From Syngnathus acus (taxonomy: Eukaryota > Chordata > Actinopteri > Syngnathiformes > Syngnathidae), in NCBI RefSeq assembly GCF_901709675.1, contig NC_051090.1:8511842-8575841 (forward strand): a stretch of 64,000 nucleotides of DNA. The letters run 5' to 3'. The notes under the pieces are model-generated. The model saw only the letters and a list, made by a program, of their open reading frames with translations. It was not told the DNA's origin and did not search any database. A program made the position numbers and the translations under genes. This document shows, one piece after another, positions 27,031-41,250 of the stretch; positions within the stretch are counted from its first letter, which is position 1; each line of letters starts with the position of its first letter.

Positions 27031-27337
27031 CCGTATTTTCCGCACTATAAGGCGCACCGGATTATAAGGCACACCTTCAATGAATGGCCCATTTTAAAAC
27101 TTTGTCCATATATAAGGCGCACCGGATTATAAGGCGCACCTTCACTGAATGGCCCATTTTAAAACTTTGTCCATATATAAGATATATACATTTGGCCCGC
27201 GGGCCGGCCTTTGGACACGTCTGCTGTAGTGGCTCAATATTGGTCCGTATATAAGGTGCGCCTGATTATAAGGCGCACTGTCGGCTTTTGAGAAAATTTG
27301 AGGTTTTTAGGTGTGCCTTATAGTGCGAAAAATACGG
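27031..27337. mobile_element. TA-flanked palindromic MITE
   Basis: The ends are CCGTATTTTCCGCACTATAA and the near-exact inverse TTATAGTGCGAAAAATACGG. A TA lies on each side (27029-27030 and 27338-27339), as for Tc1/mariner-like elements. The left arm holds a tandem pair of about 65-bp units (GGCGCACCGGATTATAAGGC... CATATATAA). The middle has an unrelated GC-rich piece, TTGGCCCGCGGGCCGGCC, near 27192-27209. Confidence 0.8.
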
Positions 27338-30300
27338 TATTTGTTTTACTGAAATATTTTAGGCAATTGTATGCTTCCAGGGAGCAGGTATTGATGGATC
27401 AAGTACTATGCCTCTGTGACATCTTGAGAGCTGTGCAGCCATAGCAATTTAATTGTATTTTCTCAGGGTGGATTGATCAGGTACCCCAATAAATTTGAAT
27501 TTAACAATTTGAAAACACATTGTGCATAGAAAGTAACTCACTGTAAACTCTCAGTAAACATCCTCATCCTTGACACCTGAACAACTTTATGCTCTGATTG
27601 CTGCAGGCAAGAATAGTGTTTGGCTTCCTGGTGCAATGGAGCTGCAAATGTCACTCTATGCTCTTTCGGGCAAGCTCAACAGCAAACAGAGGAATGTTTA
27701 TTTTATTTTCCATCCTGTTCCCATCTGAATATTAACATCAAAATGTATTAACATATAGTGTAGGGAGTATTACTGCATTTGTTATGGACCCAGTTTGCCT
27801 CCAAAGGGATGATTTAATACAGATTAGAGTTAATACAGTTATTTTGAGATGTGCCAAGTCAAGTCATTGGAGAAACATCTACAGGCTGTCTTTTTATATA
27901 GCATTTTATTATTGGTGACATATTGGATTATTTCAACATTTATCAAACTGAAACCACAGGGAGGTGAAAAAACACTTATGGGTGGAGTAGCTCATTGATC
28001 GGAAAAATGACTAAAACTGCACACTGGCTTATTTGAAAAGCTTCTCCTGCAACAGTTTGCGGGAAAACCTTTGATATTTCAGTGTCCAGTTATAAATCTG
28101 TATAGTATGTAAACTAATTCCTTCTGAAATTATCCAGAGAATGGTACTGTAGACGTATATAAATGAATGAGGTTCAGGTCACAGGTGAGTCACACATCTC
28201 AATCTCAAAACTCAAACTCAGAATCCTAAACAATTATCATCATCTATTGGAATTTCTATATGAATTTCTCGATCAAGCCATGAGTTGCAATGTATCAATC
28301 ATCAAACTGACGAGGCAGTGCATAGGCCAGCCAGGGTGCACAAAAGCTCCCCTGCTGCATTCTAGTGTGAACTCCTCACCCATAATGCACTTGGCCATCA
28401 TCCAGTCCTCCCACCGCCTCCCAACTTTATCTTTTTCTCTCATGGGTCACAACAGCAGCATTTATGGACTCTGATCCATCACTCAAAGCTCCTCTGCGCA
28501 TCCCCCGCTCTTGTCTCATTCAGGCTCTCATCCAACAATTTCAGGTATTTATCCTGAGTGACAGGGTTTAATCTTGTGCCTCTGATGAAATTGACATTGG
28601 TGGGAATTTAAAAACAATCCATGAGCAAAGAGGCTAAAAAAGAACAGCAAAGTGAGCAAATGTGTTTATGGACCTTGTAGGCGGACATGGAAGCGTGATC
28701 GCATCCACTTGCATACCCAATCAACAATTTTGCCATTGAAAGACTTGCATTCTTCTTACTTTGATGATTTCAGTACTGATAATGAATCAAATAACAGATG
28801 GATAGTAAGTTTGTGTGTAAGAGTGACACCAAGTGAACATCATAAAAGGCATTACTCCCCTGTCTAGGAATGTGTGCTCACAGTTGATGGTAGCCAATGA
28901 TAAGGCACCATCTGTTACCCATGAGTGCAACTTGTGTGCCGTCCACGCACACAAATACACATACAGGCCAGTCTTGTCACTTGTTCCAAAGCCTCCCTCC
29001 ATGCCCGAGATTATGGAAGGGTTTTGGTGTATCAGGCTGCTTGGTTTCCATTCTGTTATTGTAACGTCTTTGGGCGTCACATGTTGCCTTTCTTCCTCTC
29101 TTCGGTTTCTTACTGGGATTACATGAAATAAAAAAAGGGGGTAAAGGGGTGGTGACAAGAGGAGCCACGTCTCTGGTGATCCTCTTCTATGAATCGAAGG
29201 CCGCAGTAGAGCAATTTGGCTCCGCTTTCCTCAGGTTTAATTTAATCGGATGTGCCAGCAGGGGTGAAGACAGAAAGGGAGAATGACAATAAAAGTTTAA
29301 AAATAAAAGAGAGATATTATGAGTGTTTTCTTAACGCCGTGTACGGTGTCCTCTTGTTGTGTTTGGATGGCGTTCAGAATGTGAGATGGCTGCAATGGGG
29401 CACACAGTGAGGATAAGGTGACTCCAGTTTAGTAAAATGGCCACGGGATTGTATTTCTACAAAAAAGCTTTTACAAAATAACATGCCGATCTGTCTGACC
29501 TCACTGGAGTTTAATTAAAATGTAAGCGAAATGACTGTCAGTCCAACCAAATGGAAACGTTTTAAGAGAACCCGCACCCCCCCCCTCCCCTCCCTGCCCA
29601 CGCCTTGCCTTGTAGTTGTGCATGAAAGCCAACAGAGAACTTGTCTTTCATAAAAATCAAAGTGCCTGATTTTCATTGTTCTCTTATCTGATGCTGATTC
29701 ACAATAAAAAGGCTGTTCCCAAAGAACTCGAGAAGTCGAGTTGGAAATAACAGCACGCTTAATAGCTGGACTGTATGTTGGCCTGTAAGTATATGGAAAT
29801 GTAATATGGAGACTAATTAGGTTACTCTTAGTCTGTTTCAATGATGCAATATCACTTGGTTGTTAGAGCAAAATGTCACCACCTCATCATCTCGCAAGAA
29901 TAATATGCGTATTGACAAGTAGCCTACATATGTTTTAATACTTTTGTGTTAACCAATTCAAAACTTATTTGGTTTGATGAGAAAACCTTTCAAGACCACA
30001 TTTCAGTCAGGGTTTTTCTTGACCCACATACAGATTGGGATGGATTTTAAGACTTGATATATTTGGGGAGAGTGTCTTTTTCTTTTTTAAGACATTACAC
30101 TTTCTTACAGTTGAACCTCTAAAGTCAGACACATCATAAAAGGCAGCTACACTGGATTTTTTTCTATAAGAAATCATGAATATTGAAATGATCCGAACTA
30201 GAAGGCAAACCATGCTGAAAACCTTTATTTGTTGTAAAGGTTGTATTGTATGTGACATTCTAAACCATTCATGCAGAGAGAAGATATTTCCTTTGAAGGA

Positions 30301-33300
30301 AAGTCATCTCATAAATGAATGACATTTGGAATAATCTACAAAAAAATTGCAATCACTCAAGAGATGGATGGTGGCTACTGCGGGATTTTTGTACGAGGAA
30401 GAAATTTACCAACATTCAATACAGATGTTTTTTCCTATTATTTCAATTTTAAATCTATAAGTAATACTTCCTCTATTTTTGGACATCTTAAAATGGTATA
30501 AAATATAACAGAAAAAATAAAAATAATAGTAATTCAAATCTTCATTTTGTGAAAATAGCTCTGTTTTAACATATCCCTGAAACGTTTTTGCACAATCAAG
30601 CTTCGTTTCCCATCTCACATTTCACCTGGAAGATATTCAAGGTATTCTTTCACTGGATCTCATTCCCAGTATCTTTCCCCAAAGTGCTGGCTGCCAAAAC
30701 CTGCCAACAGGGGAAAAGAGTGCTTGGCAAAGGAACAACAAGGTCCTGAGTCATGAAGGTTTCAGGTATTGGAAGAGAGGTTTGCGGGAGGTTTGGAAAA
30801 GAGCTGTTAAAAATTCTCCTGCGGTCATAACTGAGAGGTTGTCACAACTAACTTTCAGCTATATATGGGAGAAGAAATCAAAAAGGAATTGAAGACTGTT
30901 CTGAATGAATACATCTGCATTACGTATAATGTTTGTTTTTCCAAACGAGACTGAGGTTACTAAAGCTACATTTCAATCAAGAAGTACAATGTGGAGGACA
31001 TTCATTATTTTCTAATCGTTCTTCTGGCTGTTTTTTCTAAGATCTATTTGAGGAGTTCATTTTCCTAGCAATTGAAAATGACTATGTTCTTCCAGTAAAT
31101 CATTCATTTTCTGGAAAATTTGTTGTACAAGTTCAAATAAGTAGAAACATTATTAGAAAAAGAAAATGTCGGTGATAATTAGGGGTGTCAAGTTTTGGGG
31201 GTTTTCTTTTCGAGGATATTCCCTCACTATCTTTCACACACTAATTTCTAAAAAAGAAATAACCAATTTGTCACCCCACAGTACGAATTCAAACCCACAG
31301 CCAATTTCAGGATTCAGCAAACACACAACAACAAAAAAACAACCCCCCCCAAAAACATTTGACAGGATGTTTTTGAAATTACAAGCACAAGTGCATATCA
31401 GCGTTTCATGAAATTGTGGAAAGGAGCTATCGGGTGCCATAAAAGCAGAAAATAAGGGAAGCAGATCAACCCGCTCAGCCCATTCGGTTCATTCTCACCT
31501 CAAACCACAGACAACTCAGCTGTCCTGCTTCGTCTCTGCTAAGGTGCTAACCACCCGTGAGAGGAGATCCCCTGACCAGATTTTGGCGTTCACGTGAAAC
31601 CTGTCATGCATGTGCACATTTTGGGGCCATCTGGGCCAGGAAGCAATGCGCGTGATTGCAGGCCCAGCGCTCTGTGAGGGGAACCTGATGGTGGGCCAAA
31701 CAGTTTGAAACACTTGGATACTCAGAGTCTCACTCTCTGCAGATGTGTGCAGCACTTTGGGATACAAAATGGTGACTATCCAAACCTGACAATCTGATAG
31801 CAATTAACAACAACCATTTACAATGAAACGGTGATTGAGAAAAGACAGAGACAAAAAACATTGAGGTGTAGGAAAAAGCATCAAGTGGAACAAGAAACAA
31901 ATGGGCCTGGAGGTTCCTTTTTTCACGGTCAAGACATTTTTATATGAACCGGACCGGCCACCTACTGCACGTAACTAAGCATAAAAATGTGTATAATAAA
32001 TGCAAACACACCTTAAGGTAGAATTGTTTCATAGCGTGTAAATCACCTGTTGGAATAGCCAACAATTGAAGTACTTTTGGAATTTTGGTCTTTTCTTTTC
32101 TTTGTTCTAGGCAGTATATTAAAGTTGTTTGCTTTCTTTTAGTTTTCAACAAAAAACTGCCTCAAAAATCAAATGTCTCTAAGTCTTAGAATTTGACTGA
32201 AATTTTGAGCCACTGCTATGCCTCATTTTAGCTTTGTGAGTATTCATTTCAACAAGCTCATTTAGCTTTTTTTACACAACCACAGAACATGAGCCAGTAA
32301 GAGTTTTTTGAAAATGTGAAAAACCAGAGCCAAAAATGAAACTTGGTGCAACATAACGAGTGAGCTGCATTAATTTTTTAGGATGTGACAGTGACAATAC
32401 TGCAATGTAGCCCCATTGATGATTGATATATTACTATACTATTTCTTATATTATATTGAAGTGAAATTTATTTTTGAACATAAGATCGACCAAACACAAA
32501 ATCATTTTTTCACATTTTCACATAATTTCATGTTATGCCAATAAGGCACATAAATCAACATGTTCAAAAAAGGAGAAGGAAGAAGCTCTTGCTTGTTTTA
32601 TTTACCTTTACCGTTATATTTTACCTTTAAATGTTGTCAATTATGAGAATGTGAAAATAATGGCCTTTCTAGCATTGAATAATATTGTATTATTCATGTC
32701 TGTTAAAAACGTATCGCAACAGAGAACGAGTGTATTTCTGATGCATTATTTCCTCTACATTTAAACAAAAATTGCAACTTGAGTAATTTATTTAAATGTT
32801 TTAGTACCTTTCTGTTGTGAGTTTCCTGAATGAGACATCAAAATTAATTGCGATAATAAGATGAGGTTGTCAGTTTTGGAACCAAAGACCAAGCAGAGCT
32901 TGATTTTTCATGAAATGGTAGGTTTTGGTTAGTTTGTTAGTTTACAATTTGCTGGTATATTTTGGCATTTTATCATTTAACAGTGGTTAACTTCTTTCCC
33001 ACCACTCTTCTCTTTCTCTCTCATGCTACCATTTACTCAACTCTCAACATAATAAGCACCCAAAATCTACGGTGATATACTGCCTTCTTGTGGTCAGAAT
33101 ATGCAGAATACTATATAGACATGAGTTTTTCCAGCTCTTTTAGCTAATTTCAACCAGTGACCTCGCTGTGAACCTTGAGTCATTCAGAGTTCACGGTGTC
33201 TGAGTTGTTGTGTAAGCTTCTTTTATAATAATAAAGCATCAAACACTTGGCGGATGTGACAGGCCTTGTTTGGTGGAATCACCATTTGGGTTCATGATCA

Positions 33301-34887
33301 TGTCTGGCTTGGATACAGATGGAACAAAGAAAAATATGGTTTGCAAAAATGTAGGAAAGCTTGTTTTTTTTTTTTGCTGCATAAAGAAAAATGTATATGT
33401 ATTTTTTTACTGTTAAATTGTACTGGTTGACAATGAAATGTTCTAAAAACTGCATTATAGACTTGATGAACATACATTGCCCGTTGTCTTTATTTGTGTT
33501 ATTGTTATCACAAACTTAAATGACAAAGAAACTATGTCCTTCGGTTGTTTTTTTTTGTCTTACATGCACATTAGGTGTTTTTCTTTTGTGTTTCTTTAAC
33601 ATGCAGTAAGGCATTAATTAAAAGGGGCTATACAAAAAGAAAAAAAAGAAGCCCCTAAATTAAAAAAAAAAAATTATTTTTGCATTGATGAAACAAAAGT
33701 TTTAAAACCAAGAAAGCAAGAAAAAGAGACTATATAATAAATTGCCCTCATTGAATATACTTGTTTTTATTAATAAAAATGTCATCAACTTAAAGTGAAT
33801 TCAAATATGCATCCATTTTTTTATGGAAATAAATAAATGCAGTCAAATTAAATGTTAAACGTGTGCACATAATGACAATTCTGAAAAGAACATTATATTT
33901 CATATTAAGCAGATTTATAAATACAATATAAATAGAACAGAATATGTTCACATCTTAACAAAATATATATAATAAATATAAATAAATATATAAATAAGTA
34001 ACGAACTAAAATATCGTCAAATATTTGATTTTAGACGAACAAACAGCTTCTAAAAGTTAAAAATAGTGAATAATATTAAATCTATCTTTCATACACAGCC
34101 AAGTGTGTGATAGTATTTAGGGCAGATTCAGCCAAGTATCCAAAAGCCTGTCTTGTCCTGGGAACAATTCAAATTATTATCAGTGGGCCTATGCGTCACC
34201 TGACTGACTGAAGTTTAGAAAACTAAATCCTGCAATTACGTCAAGCGTTCCCATCTTGGGGCCAGTAGCCCAGAACAGCTCTAACCTTATGTTGTGGCTC
34301 AAAATTGCTTTAGGAGGCTCTGCACAAATCTCTTTCTTTCTTTATGATCCCATTTGCCCCCTTTCCATTTATACAACAGATACATAAAATATTAGCTAGT
34401 GTATGAGGGTCTTCTCACTTCGAGTATCCTCCTTGGAGATTTAATGGAATGCGGCACAAATATTGCTTCATAAAATGTTTAACACGAGGAGTCATATGCA
34501 GAACCGATTACCTTACGTATTGATGTCCTTTGGAAAGAACCACTAGCATTTCCAATGGGCACAAAGTGTGTTCTACATTCCATAGATCTGAAATCAATGT
34601 GCTCCTAGACGAAGATACAATCCAATAGACATTTTCTTCTGGATTTAATGTCCGACTGTTTATACCCTACTTCACGCTTCATCTTGGGGCCACTAATGAG
34701 GTAACTTCAGAGTCACAATAAGATCAACAGAGCCCCTCAGAACTTCTTTTTGCCTTCCTCCCATGCCTGGATTTTGATCTTCAATCATGCTGCCTCTGGT
34801 ATTTTATAATGCTGCCTTAGCATGAATGTGTATTGTTGTGAGAGAGGGGCACTTAAAAAAATGCTTTTATGCGTATACTCTTACAAA

Positions 34888-35043
34888 TGCTGGGTCAAAC
34901 AACCACCCAATTTCGTTTCAAAAATTGACCTAACTTCCTGGGTTGTTTTGGGGGGGGAAAAAAAACCTCATTGACCCCACAAATTACGTTGTTTTTTGAA
35001 AAATAACCTAAAGTTGGATCAAATTTACCCAAATTCCTGATTC
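34888..35043. repeat. Diverged GGGTCAA-type repeat copy
   Basis: The stretch contains TGCTGGGTCAAACAACCACC, CCTGGGTTGTTTTGGGG and several inverted GACCTAA/TTGACCC words. It shares vocabulary with the segment at 48003. It is probably an old dispersed DNA element; its ends are not clear. Confidence 0.4.
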
Positions 35044-36756
35044 GGTCCAATTTATATCTCAGCAGAATGTGGGTTGCAAGGAGTCTGGATTCACTTTGGA
35101 TGAGACAAAGGATTGGGCCTCATTAAGATAAATCAGACCCGTTGTAATAATTGCGGTCAAGGAGGCTCCCGAAAGGCAATGGCCCATTTTCTTCTTCCCC
35201 CTATTGGCTGTATACTCTTAACGCTTTGCCTGCAGTGGGCATGTTCATGAGCGGCTTGCGTCCCTTCGCCTCCATCACATCTATGTTGCTGTCGGTCTTA
35301 TGATGATAAACTTTGACGTGCAGGGGGCAGATGTTTTCCGTGCTATGGAGCAGAAGTAAATGTGAAAAGCTCGGCACACAAACCAGCAGCGCATGACTTT
35401 ATGGTTGAAGCATTTTCGTATTTCAGTTTTAATACACTATTCAGTCTTAAAAGCCTGTTTTAGTGAAGTACCACACTTAAAGGAAATATAAAAGATTAAT
35501 TATATGCTGTATGTTGCATGATATATCATTTCGCTGTTCTTTGACGATTATATCGTAACTGCTTGTGAAAAATATTTGGGGGGGTTTTCGTGAAGAAGCA
35601 ACTGAGTGAATAAGAATCATAATTCACAGGAAAATCCATGTGAAGGCATTTACAAATTGTCCCCCAAACAAAAATGTGCAATATAAAATAAAATTCAGTA
35701 GTTATTAATTGCATGCCGCTGAGAGGCGAATATTAGCAAGGTGAAGGTAGCAAAATGTTCATGTGAGTGTTTTATCAGAGCTTGTTGTCTTCTGAGCTAT
35801 ATTTGATTAGGAAAACAACAAATGTAAAATGCAACAAATGTAAAATTGAATATTTATGAATAGCGGGACCCTGAGAGTTTGAAGGAATTAACACGTCTCC
35901 TCTGGGAATAGGATCAGAATCACATGGATGGTGGGATCCGTGTATCAAAATGCGAGCAATAGACTACGAGCAAGCTAAAAACGAAACATACATCGATATC
36001 CCATTGTATCTTTCTAACAGACTTTAGCAAAAATATACCTTGATATTAAAAAATGGGGGGCATACGCCAACAATTATGAGTTATATTTTAAATAAAACAA
36101 AATATATCATTTTGAAATATTTATTTAATTTATTTATATATATATATAATTATTTAATATCCCAGTGAGGAACCACTTTTTTAATTTGCGTCTGGAGCTG
36201 TAAAAGGCTGGTCTATGTCCAGTGGTCTTATGTTAGAGGTTATTGAGAGGCCACAGAAAAGGGAAGTCATCCTTTCCAATTATCTGGCATTTGTCTTTGC
36301 ACCGCATGGGTGTGACTCAAATGTCTGTTTGACAAGTGAGAGTAAAACTATTAATCTGAGCAGACATTAATTACTGTGATTATGGATCTGCGTGAACAAC
36401 CGGTCGCACCAATTAGACTTTTAGCATTTCACAAGCTGACCACCGCTCGTTTCCACTACACTGCTGGAGTCCAAAGATTCTCTACCGTCATGGCTGACCC
36501 TGCCACGTTTTCAGAACTTAATATATTTATATAAGAATATTAATATAATACATTGATTTTCAAATGTATTATATGCGTATTGTACCAGGCTTTCAGACAA
36601 TAATGTGCAATGACAACAGACGTCCACTGAGGCCAAACATCAGAGTTCCCTATAGCTTAGCCATTCATGTAATACAAAGGAAATAGAGCATAAAATAGCT
36701 CATTAGATGATATTTTTAGATTTGCTCAGTTAACACGTGTTCGGCGACTATTTGCC

Positions 36757-36820
36757 GATCCTGTGATTGACTGTCGACGACTCAAGGGTGTACCATCCCT
36801 CTTGAAGTCTAACTATGGCC
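36757..36820 (+). mobile_element. Degraded L2-like LINE 3' fragment
   Basis: CCTGTGATTGACTGTCGACG followed by CTCAAGGGTGTACC and TTGAAGTC follows the order of the L2-type tail seen at 7190, with many changes. Confidence 0.45.
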
Positions 36821-37375
36821 AAATAAATAAAAATTGTAAAAAAGTGTTGAAAAAGGATAGCTCGCAGGTAATTATTTTGATCAAAACTTCAAATTTGTAT
36901 TAATAGTCACCTGCTCACTTGGGATCAGGGCGCCATTCAACAGGAGAAGCCAAACTAAAGCTGCATCGGCCATATGCACTCTCCAAACAGTCTGCCTCAA
37001 TCTACTGAGCCCTAATTGGATTTAATGAGTGATTTAACATAGCGCTGCCCCAACAAATCAAACTGCTACTGTCCTCTGCACTTACGTTTGGGTCAGTGCT
37101 CTAGACAACTACAGGTTCTAGTAGCCCCCTTTCTGCGGGACTCCCGCCTTCCTGGCTTATTCCTCTATCTGTCCTCTCACCCTCCATTGCTCCCACATAG
37201 TTGTCAACATTCTCACAACACGGGTGGCCCCTAAAGATGGCTGTTTTGGCTTGTATTGGTGTTGAGCTCATGGTGCGATTACACCTGTAGGTTAAAGGAG
37301 ATGAAAAAAAAAAGTTCGATGACTGCTAGATGGCTAATTGAATTAGTGTATATTATTTTGTTCACATCACAGCAG

Positions 37376-37404
37376 TCAATTTTATTTATATAGCCCTTAA
37401 TCAC
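37376..37404. repeat. Short dispersed-repeat tail
   Basis: TCAATTTTATTTATATAGCC followed by CTTAATCAC matches a short motif widespread in fish genomes. Only this end is present. Confidence 0.4.
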
Positions 37405-37464
37405 AAAAAAAACATTTACTGTCGCTATGACTCGACTTCTCAAATGTGGCATCAGATCAGAATG

Positions 37465-37496
37465 TTGATCGCCAAAAACTTTGATCGCCAAAAACT
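37465..37496. repeat. Perfect 16-bp tandem duplication
   Basis: TTGATCGCCAAAAACT occurs twice back to back. It is probably a slippage product. Confidence 0.92.
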
Positions 37497-40400
37497 TAGA
37501 ATCCCCCTGTTCATTTTCTTTTTGGTATCCACTGACAAGTGCATCTAAATTGACCAGGTGAGTTATGCTTGGATTTTCATTGACATATCAGTCCATACAG
37601 CTCTCATTTTCTGGTAGCTCCATTTCCACAGAAGTACCAACATTACTTTTCTTGCGCCATGTATTTTATTTTTGTTTCCTTTTGACATTCACATTTAAGG
37701 GCCAGTTTAGAAAATATGCTCATCAGTGGGAGGGATATTCTGGATGCTCACGAGCATGCATAAATTGAGGACGGAGTAGCTCTCGGCTACATTCCTAATG
37801 TTTACAAGTTACAACACTTGCTTATTAGGCCAAAGGAGAAAGGCTCCTCAGCTGAGGGAGGGCCGGTGCCCTGCTGGGTTCATTAGGAAGTTCAACACGT
37901 TATTTTCTCACCATTTGTTGGGGGATGTGATTGCAAGGTATTCTCTACATCCATCCCAACATACCCAATCTGTTAAGGAGAGAGTGAGACACACTGGATA
38001 TTAACACATGTAGTAATGTAATATTTATAAAATATTTACATATAATAGTATTTATAATAAATATTTAATAATACAATAATATTCACATAATAAATATGAA
38101 CAATTCCTATTTAAAAATCCCTACTGAACTTGTTTTGTAATTGGTATGTTTGTATAATTAATTATATAGTTGTGCTAATGGAGCCACAGAGACCTCAAAC
38201 AATTCAATTAAATCAGACTTAATTTTTTTATAACCAATGTGATTTATTCTGATAGAGCTTCAAATCGAACTCTGCCCTATAAAACTGGACATCAACCAAA
38301 TAAATTATAACTGAACGAATGAAGTTAAATTAAAATAAAAAAGCTTTAAAAAAAAAAAAGCTTAAATTTTTTTGGATTACTTGCAGATTTCCTTGAATAT
38401 TAACACAGAAGTTATAACACAGTATTTAAGGGAAAATCAGTAAACATGTTTCATGTTATACCAGAAATAATTAGTAAATGCTTTTATATACACAATGAGT
38501 TAAAATTAAAATAGATGTTTTAATAAATTATTAAAAAGCCCGAAGGCATAGTAATGTACAAAATTGTTAGCGTGGTATATAATTGTTTTCTGTTGGTCAC
38601 AGAGGTACTGTAATATGAAACCCTACAAAATGGCTACTCCCCAAGTGAAGGCACAGTATGTATCAATTGTTTATTGAGACAAATCCGATGTGCAGATTTA
38701 GCCGAACTACAGAACAAGTAGCACCAGCATGGAAGAGATACACCATCCCGTTTTTCAGTTTGCGCACTATGCACATCATTTAGGTGACTATGAGTGAATT
38801 ATTAAATGAATCATGTTAATTAAAGTTTAACCTGATAACTAGTTAAAACTGTAGAATAATGAAGTTTCATTGTTACTACTGTTTTACATTGTTATTACTC
38901 TTTCATACAAAGCAATGACTGCAATATCCTTTAACGGGTAGAGACTGTGAATGATAAATTAAATTCTATTGTGCCTCGTGGCCAAGGTTTGATTGAAATC
39001 TAAATTCTCAAGCTCGTCTAATGAACACAATACAGGAAAGGGCTTCAAGTCTTCACTGTTCACTGTGTGATAATAACCTCGCTATAATAGTAACGGACTG
39101 TTTAATAGCCTTGGCTGGACCCGGCGGCCATGCAGGGCTACCATCATCACAGCCCTGAAAGTCACACAAATTTATGCTTTACTGCTGGAATCTATATTGC
39201 TCCTGACACTTTGTTTTTATAGCTCTACCACCAGATTCATGTATCTTTTTTTCTCATCCATTTAGTGGTGGGGGGACGACTAAGGCGTCTTCTATTCTCA
39301 CTGCTATTTGCCTCTTCTTTTTTTTCCACGCTTCTGCTCTCATCATCCCTCCCTAAGTTTGCCCAATTTCTGTACGGTTCAGTGGCAGGGCAGTGGGTCA
39401 CGACACTAGCTTGATTTTCACACTGTTCTCTCTATTGAACGACACATCACATTAATCGGGGTTAACAACTGCGCCGGTGCCTTGCTGAGCAGGGCTCCCA
39501 TCGGCTTAACGCGGCCTGGCTCTGGTGATCCAGATGGGCGAGTAATCGCTGCTCTGGTTGAGAGTGGAAGCACATCTTGGCAGGCTGATTGCCTAGCTTT
39601 GGCTGAGGGTGATATGGTCAGTTGAAAATTAAAATGGTGTCACAGGGGCTCAGACATGCAGTTAGAAATACGGTGACGAGACAAAATAAGGCGAACTTGA
39701 GATTTCTTTTCTGTTTGTAAAGCTGCCGTGCTGTATTATTTACGAATGCAACACCCAACCCAATTAAACAGTTTTCAAATTGATGTTCCACTCCAGCTCT
39801 GGAGGTGACAATAATGTGGATATCAAATGATCATTCTACTTTTAATTGGAAATAAAAATTTGAAATCACAAGAAATAATAAAATGAAAAAGTGACAGATT
39901 TTGTATTTCCTTTTCATTATAACATAAAAAATTCAACAAAGAAGCTTGACTGACTTCTTGAATATGAATGGTAGCCTCACACACTATCTGGCATGGATGT
40001 TTTCATCACCACTGTTCGTCTGTCTGATCGCATTATTTCAACTTCATCTGCACGCAGAACACTATACGTGGATTTCTACACATGTGGCGTACCACTGAAA
40101 CAACATCTTTGTTTTCATTCTTTTTTTTTTCCAACCATTTCACTTCGCTGGTTTCGGTTTCTAACAAGCTAATGTACGTGCTTTTACCAATGCTCGTAAG
40201 ATAACATCCAGATCACATAACCACAACCAATTAAATATTAAAATATAAAAAAAATTCATATTGTACTTTTCTTTTAATTTCGGCCTAAATTAGAATTACA
40301 AAATCATTTGTCAGTCAATGATATACAGATTCATTAGCACTTTCAAAATAATAAATTAAGATAAATGACAATTGTTCTTTGTAATCCAAAATAACACCAC

Positions 40401-41165
40401 CAAAATATGCCTTATATCACATCTTCGAAGGGACCAAAAGACACGGATTATGAGTGGGATAGTCAAAATAGTCTATCCTTAAATGTGCTTAAACAAATTA
40501 ATTATTATTACAAATTATTATTATTATTATTATTTTCAAAATAGTTTAATTATCACAACCTTTGCAGGCCCTGTAAAATCTGTGTTTCTAAAGAGCTAAG
40601 TGCATAACCAATAAAATAAAACACTAACAAATTACAATGAAAGTCACACCTACTCTAAACAAAATGACAAAGCTCACATGGGTCAACATTACATGAGTCA
40701 AACTCAGGTTAGAAAGTGTATTCTAACGCCTTCCTCCTAAAATTAAAACAAAATGCTCTTCAACAACTGAAACTGAAAAGAGTCAGCACATAAATGCCCA
40801 CACAATGATTTAAAAAGCATTAGAAATCATACAAGGATGAGGTTTTGAATACAAATCCCATTTAAGTGTAAGAAAACACCGTCTGTTCTCTGGTGTATAC
40901 TTTGAGCCAAGAGAGGGGTAAAGGAAAGACCGACTTAGAATTCGCATCTAAAGTGGAATTTCTTTTTAAAAACACTGAAGACGGGGATTATTAGAAGGAA
41001 GAAAAGATGACTGAAGCATGACCTGTTCGGCAAAAATATTCTGTAACTCTCAATGCAAGAGAAGCTGACAGTTGGCCAGTTTGCATTTGATTCAATAGCT
41101 GTAGGCTGAACATATTTCATTATTCATTTATTCTGAAAATAAATAACCAGCAGTGAGTATGAGTA

Positions 41166-41185
41166 AGTGTGTGTGTGTGTGTGTG

Positions 41186-41232
<47 letters not shown>

Positions 41233-41250
41233 ACACACACATACATAAAT
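41166..41250. repeat. Compound GT/TA/CA microsatellite
   Basis: A (GT)n tract passes into (AT)n and then (AC)n, so the whole can fold into a long hairpin. Confidence 0.92.

Noticed and set aside
28787-29168. Overlapping 60 to 120-codon frames on both strands
   Set aside because: They overlap in several frames, lack splice-supported extension, and have no recognisable domain.
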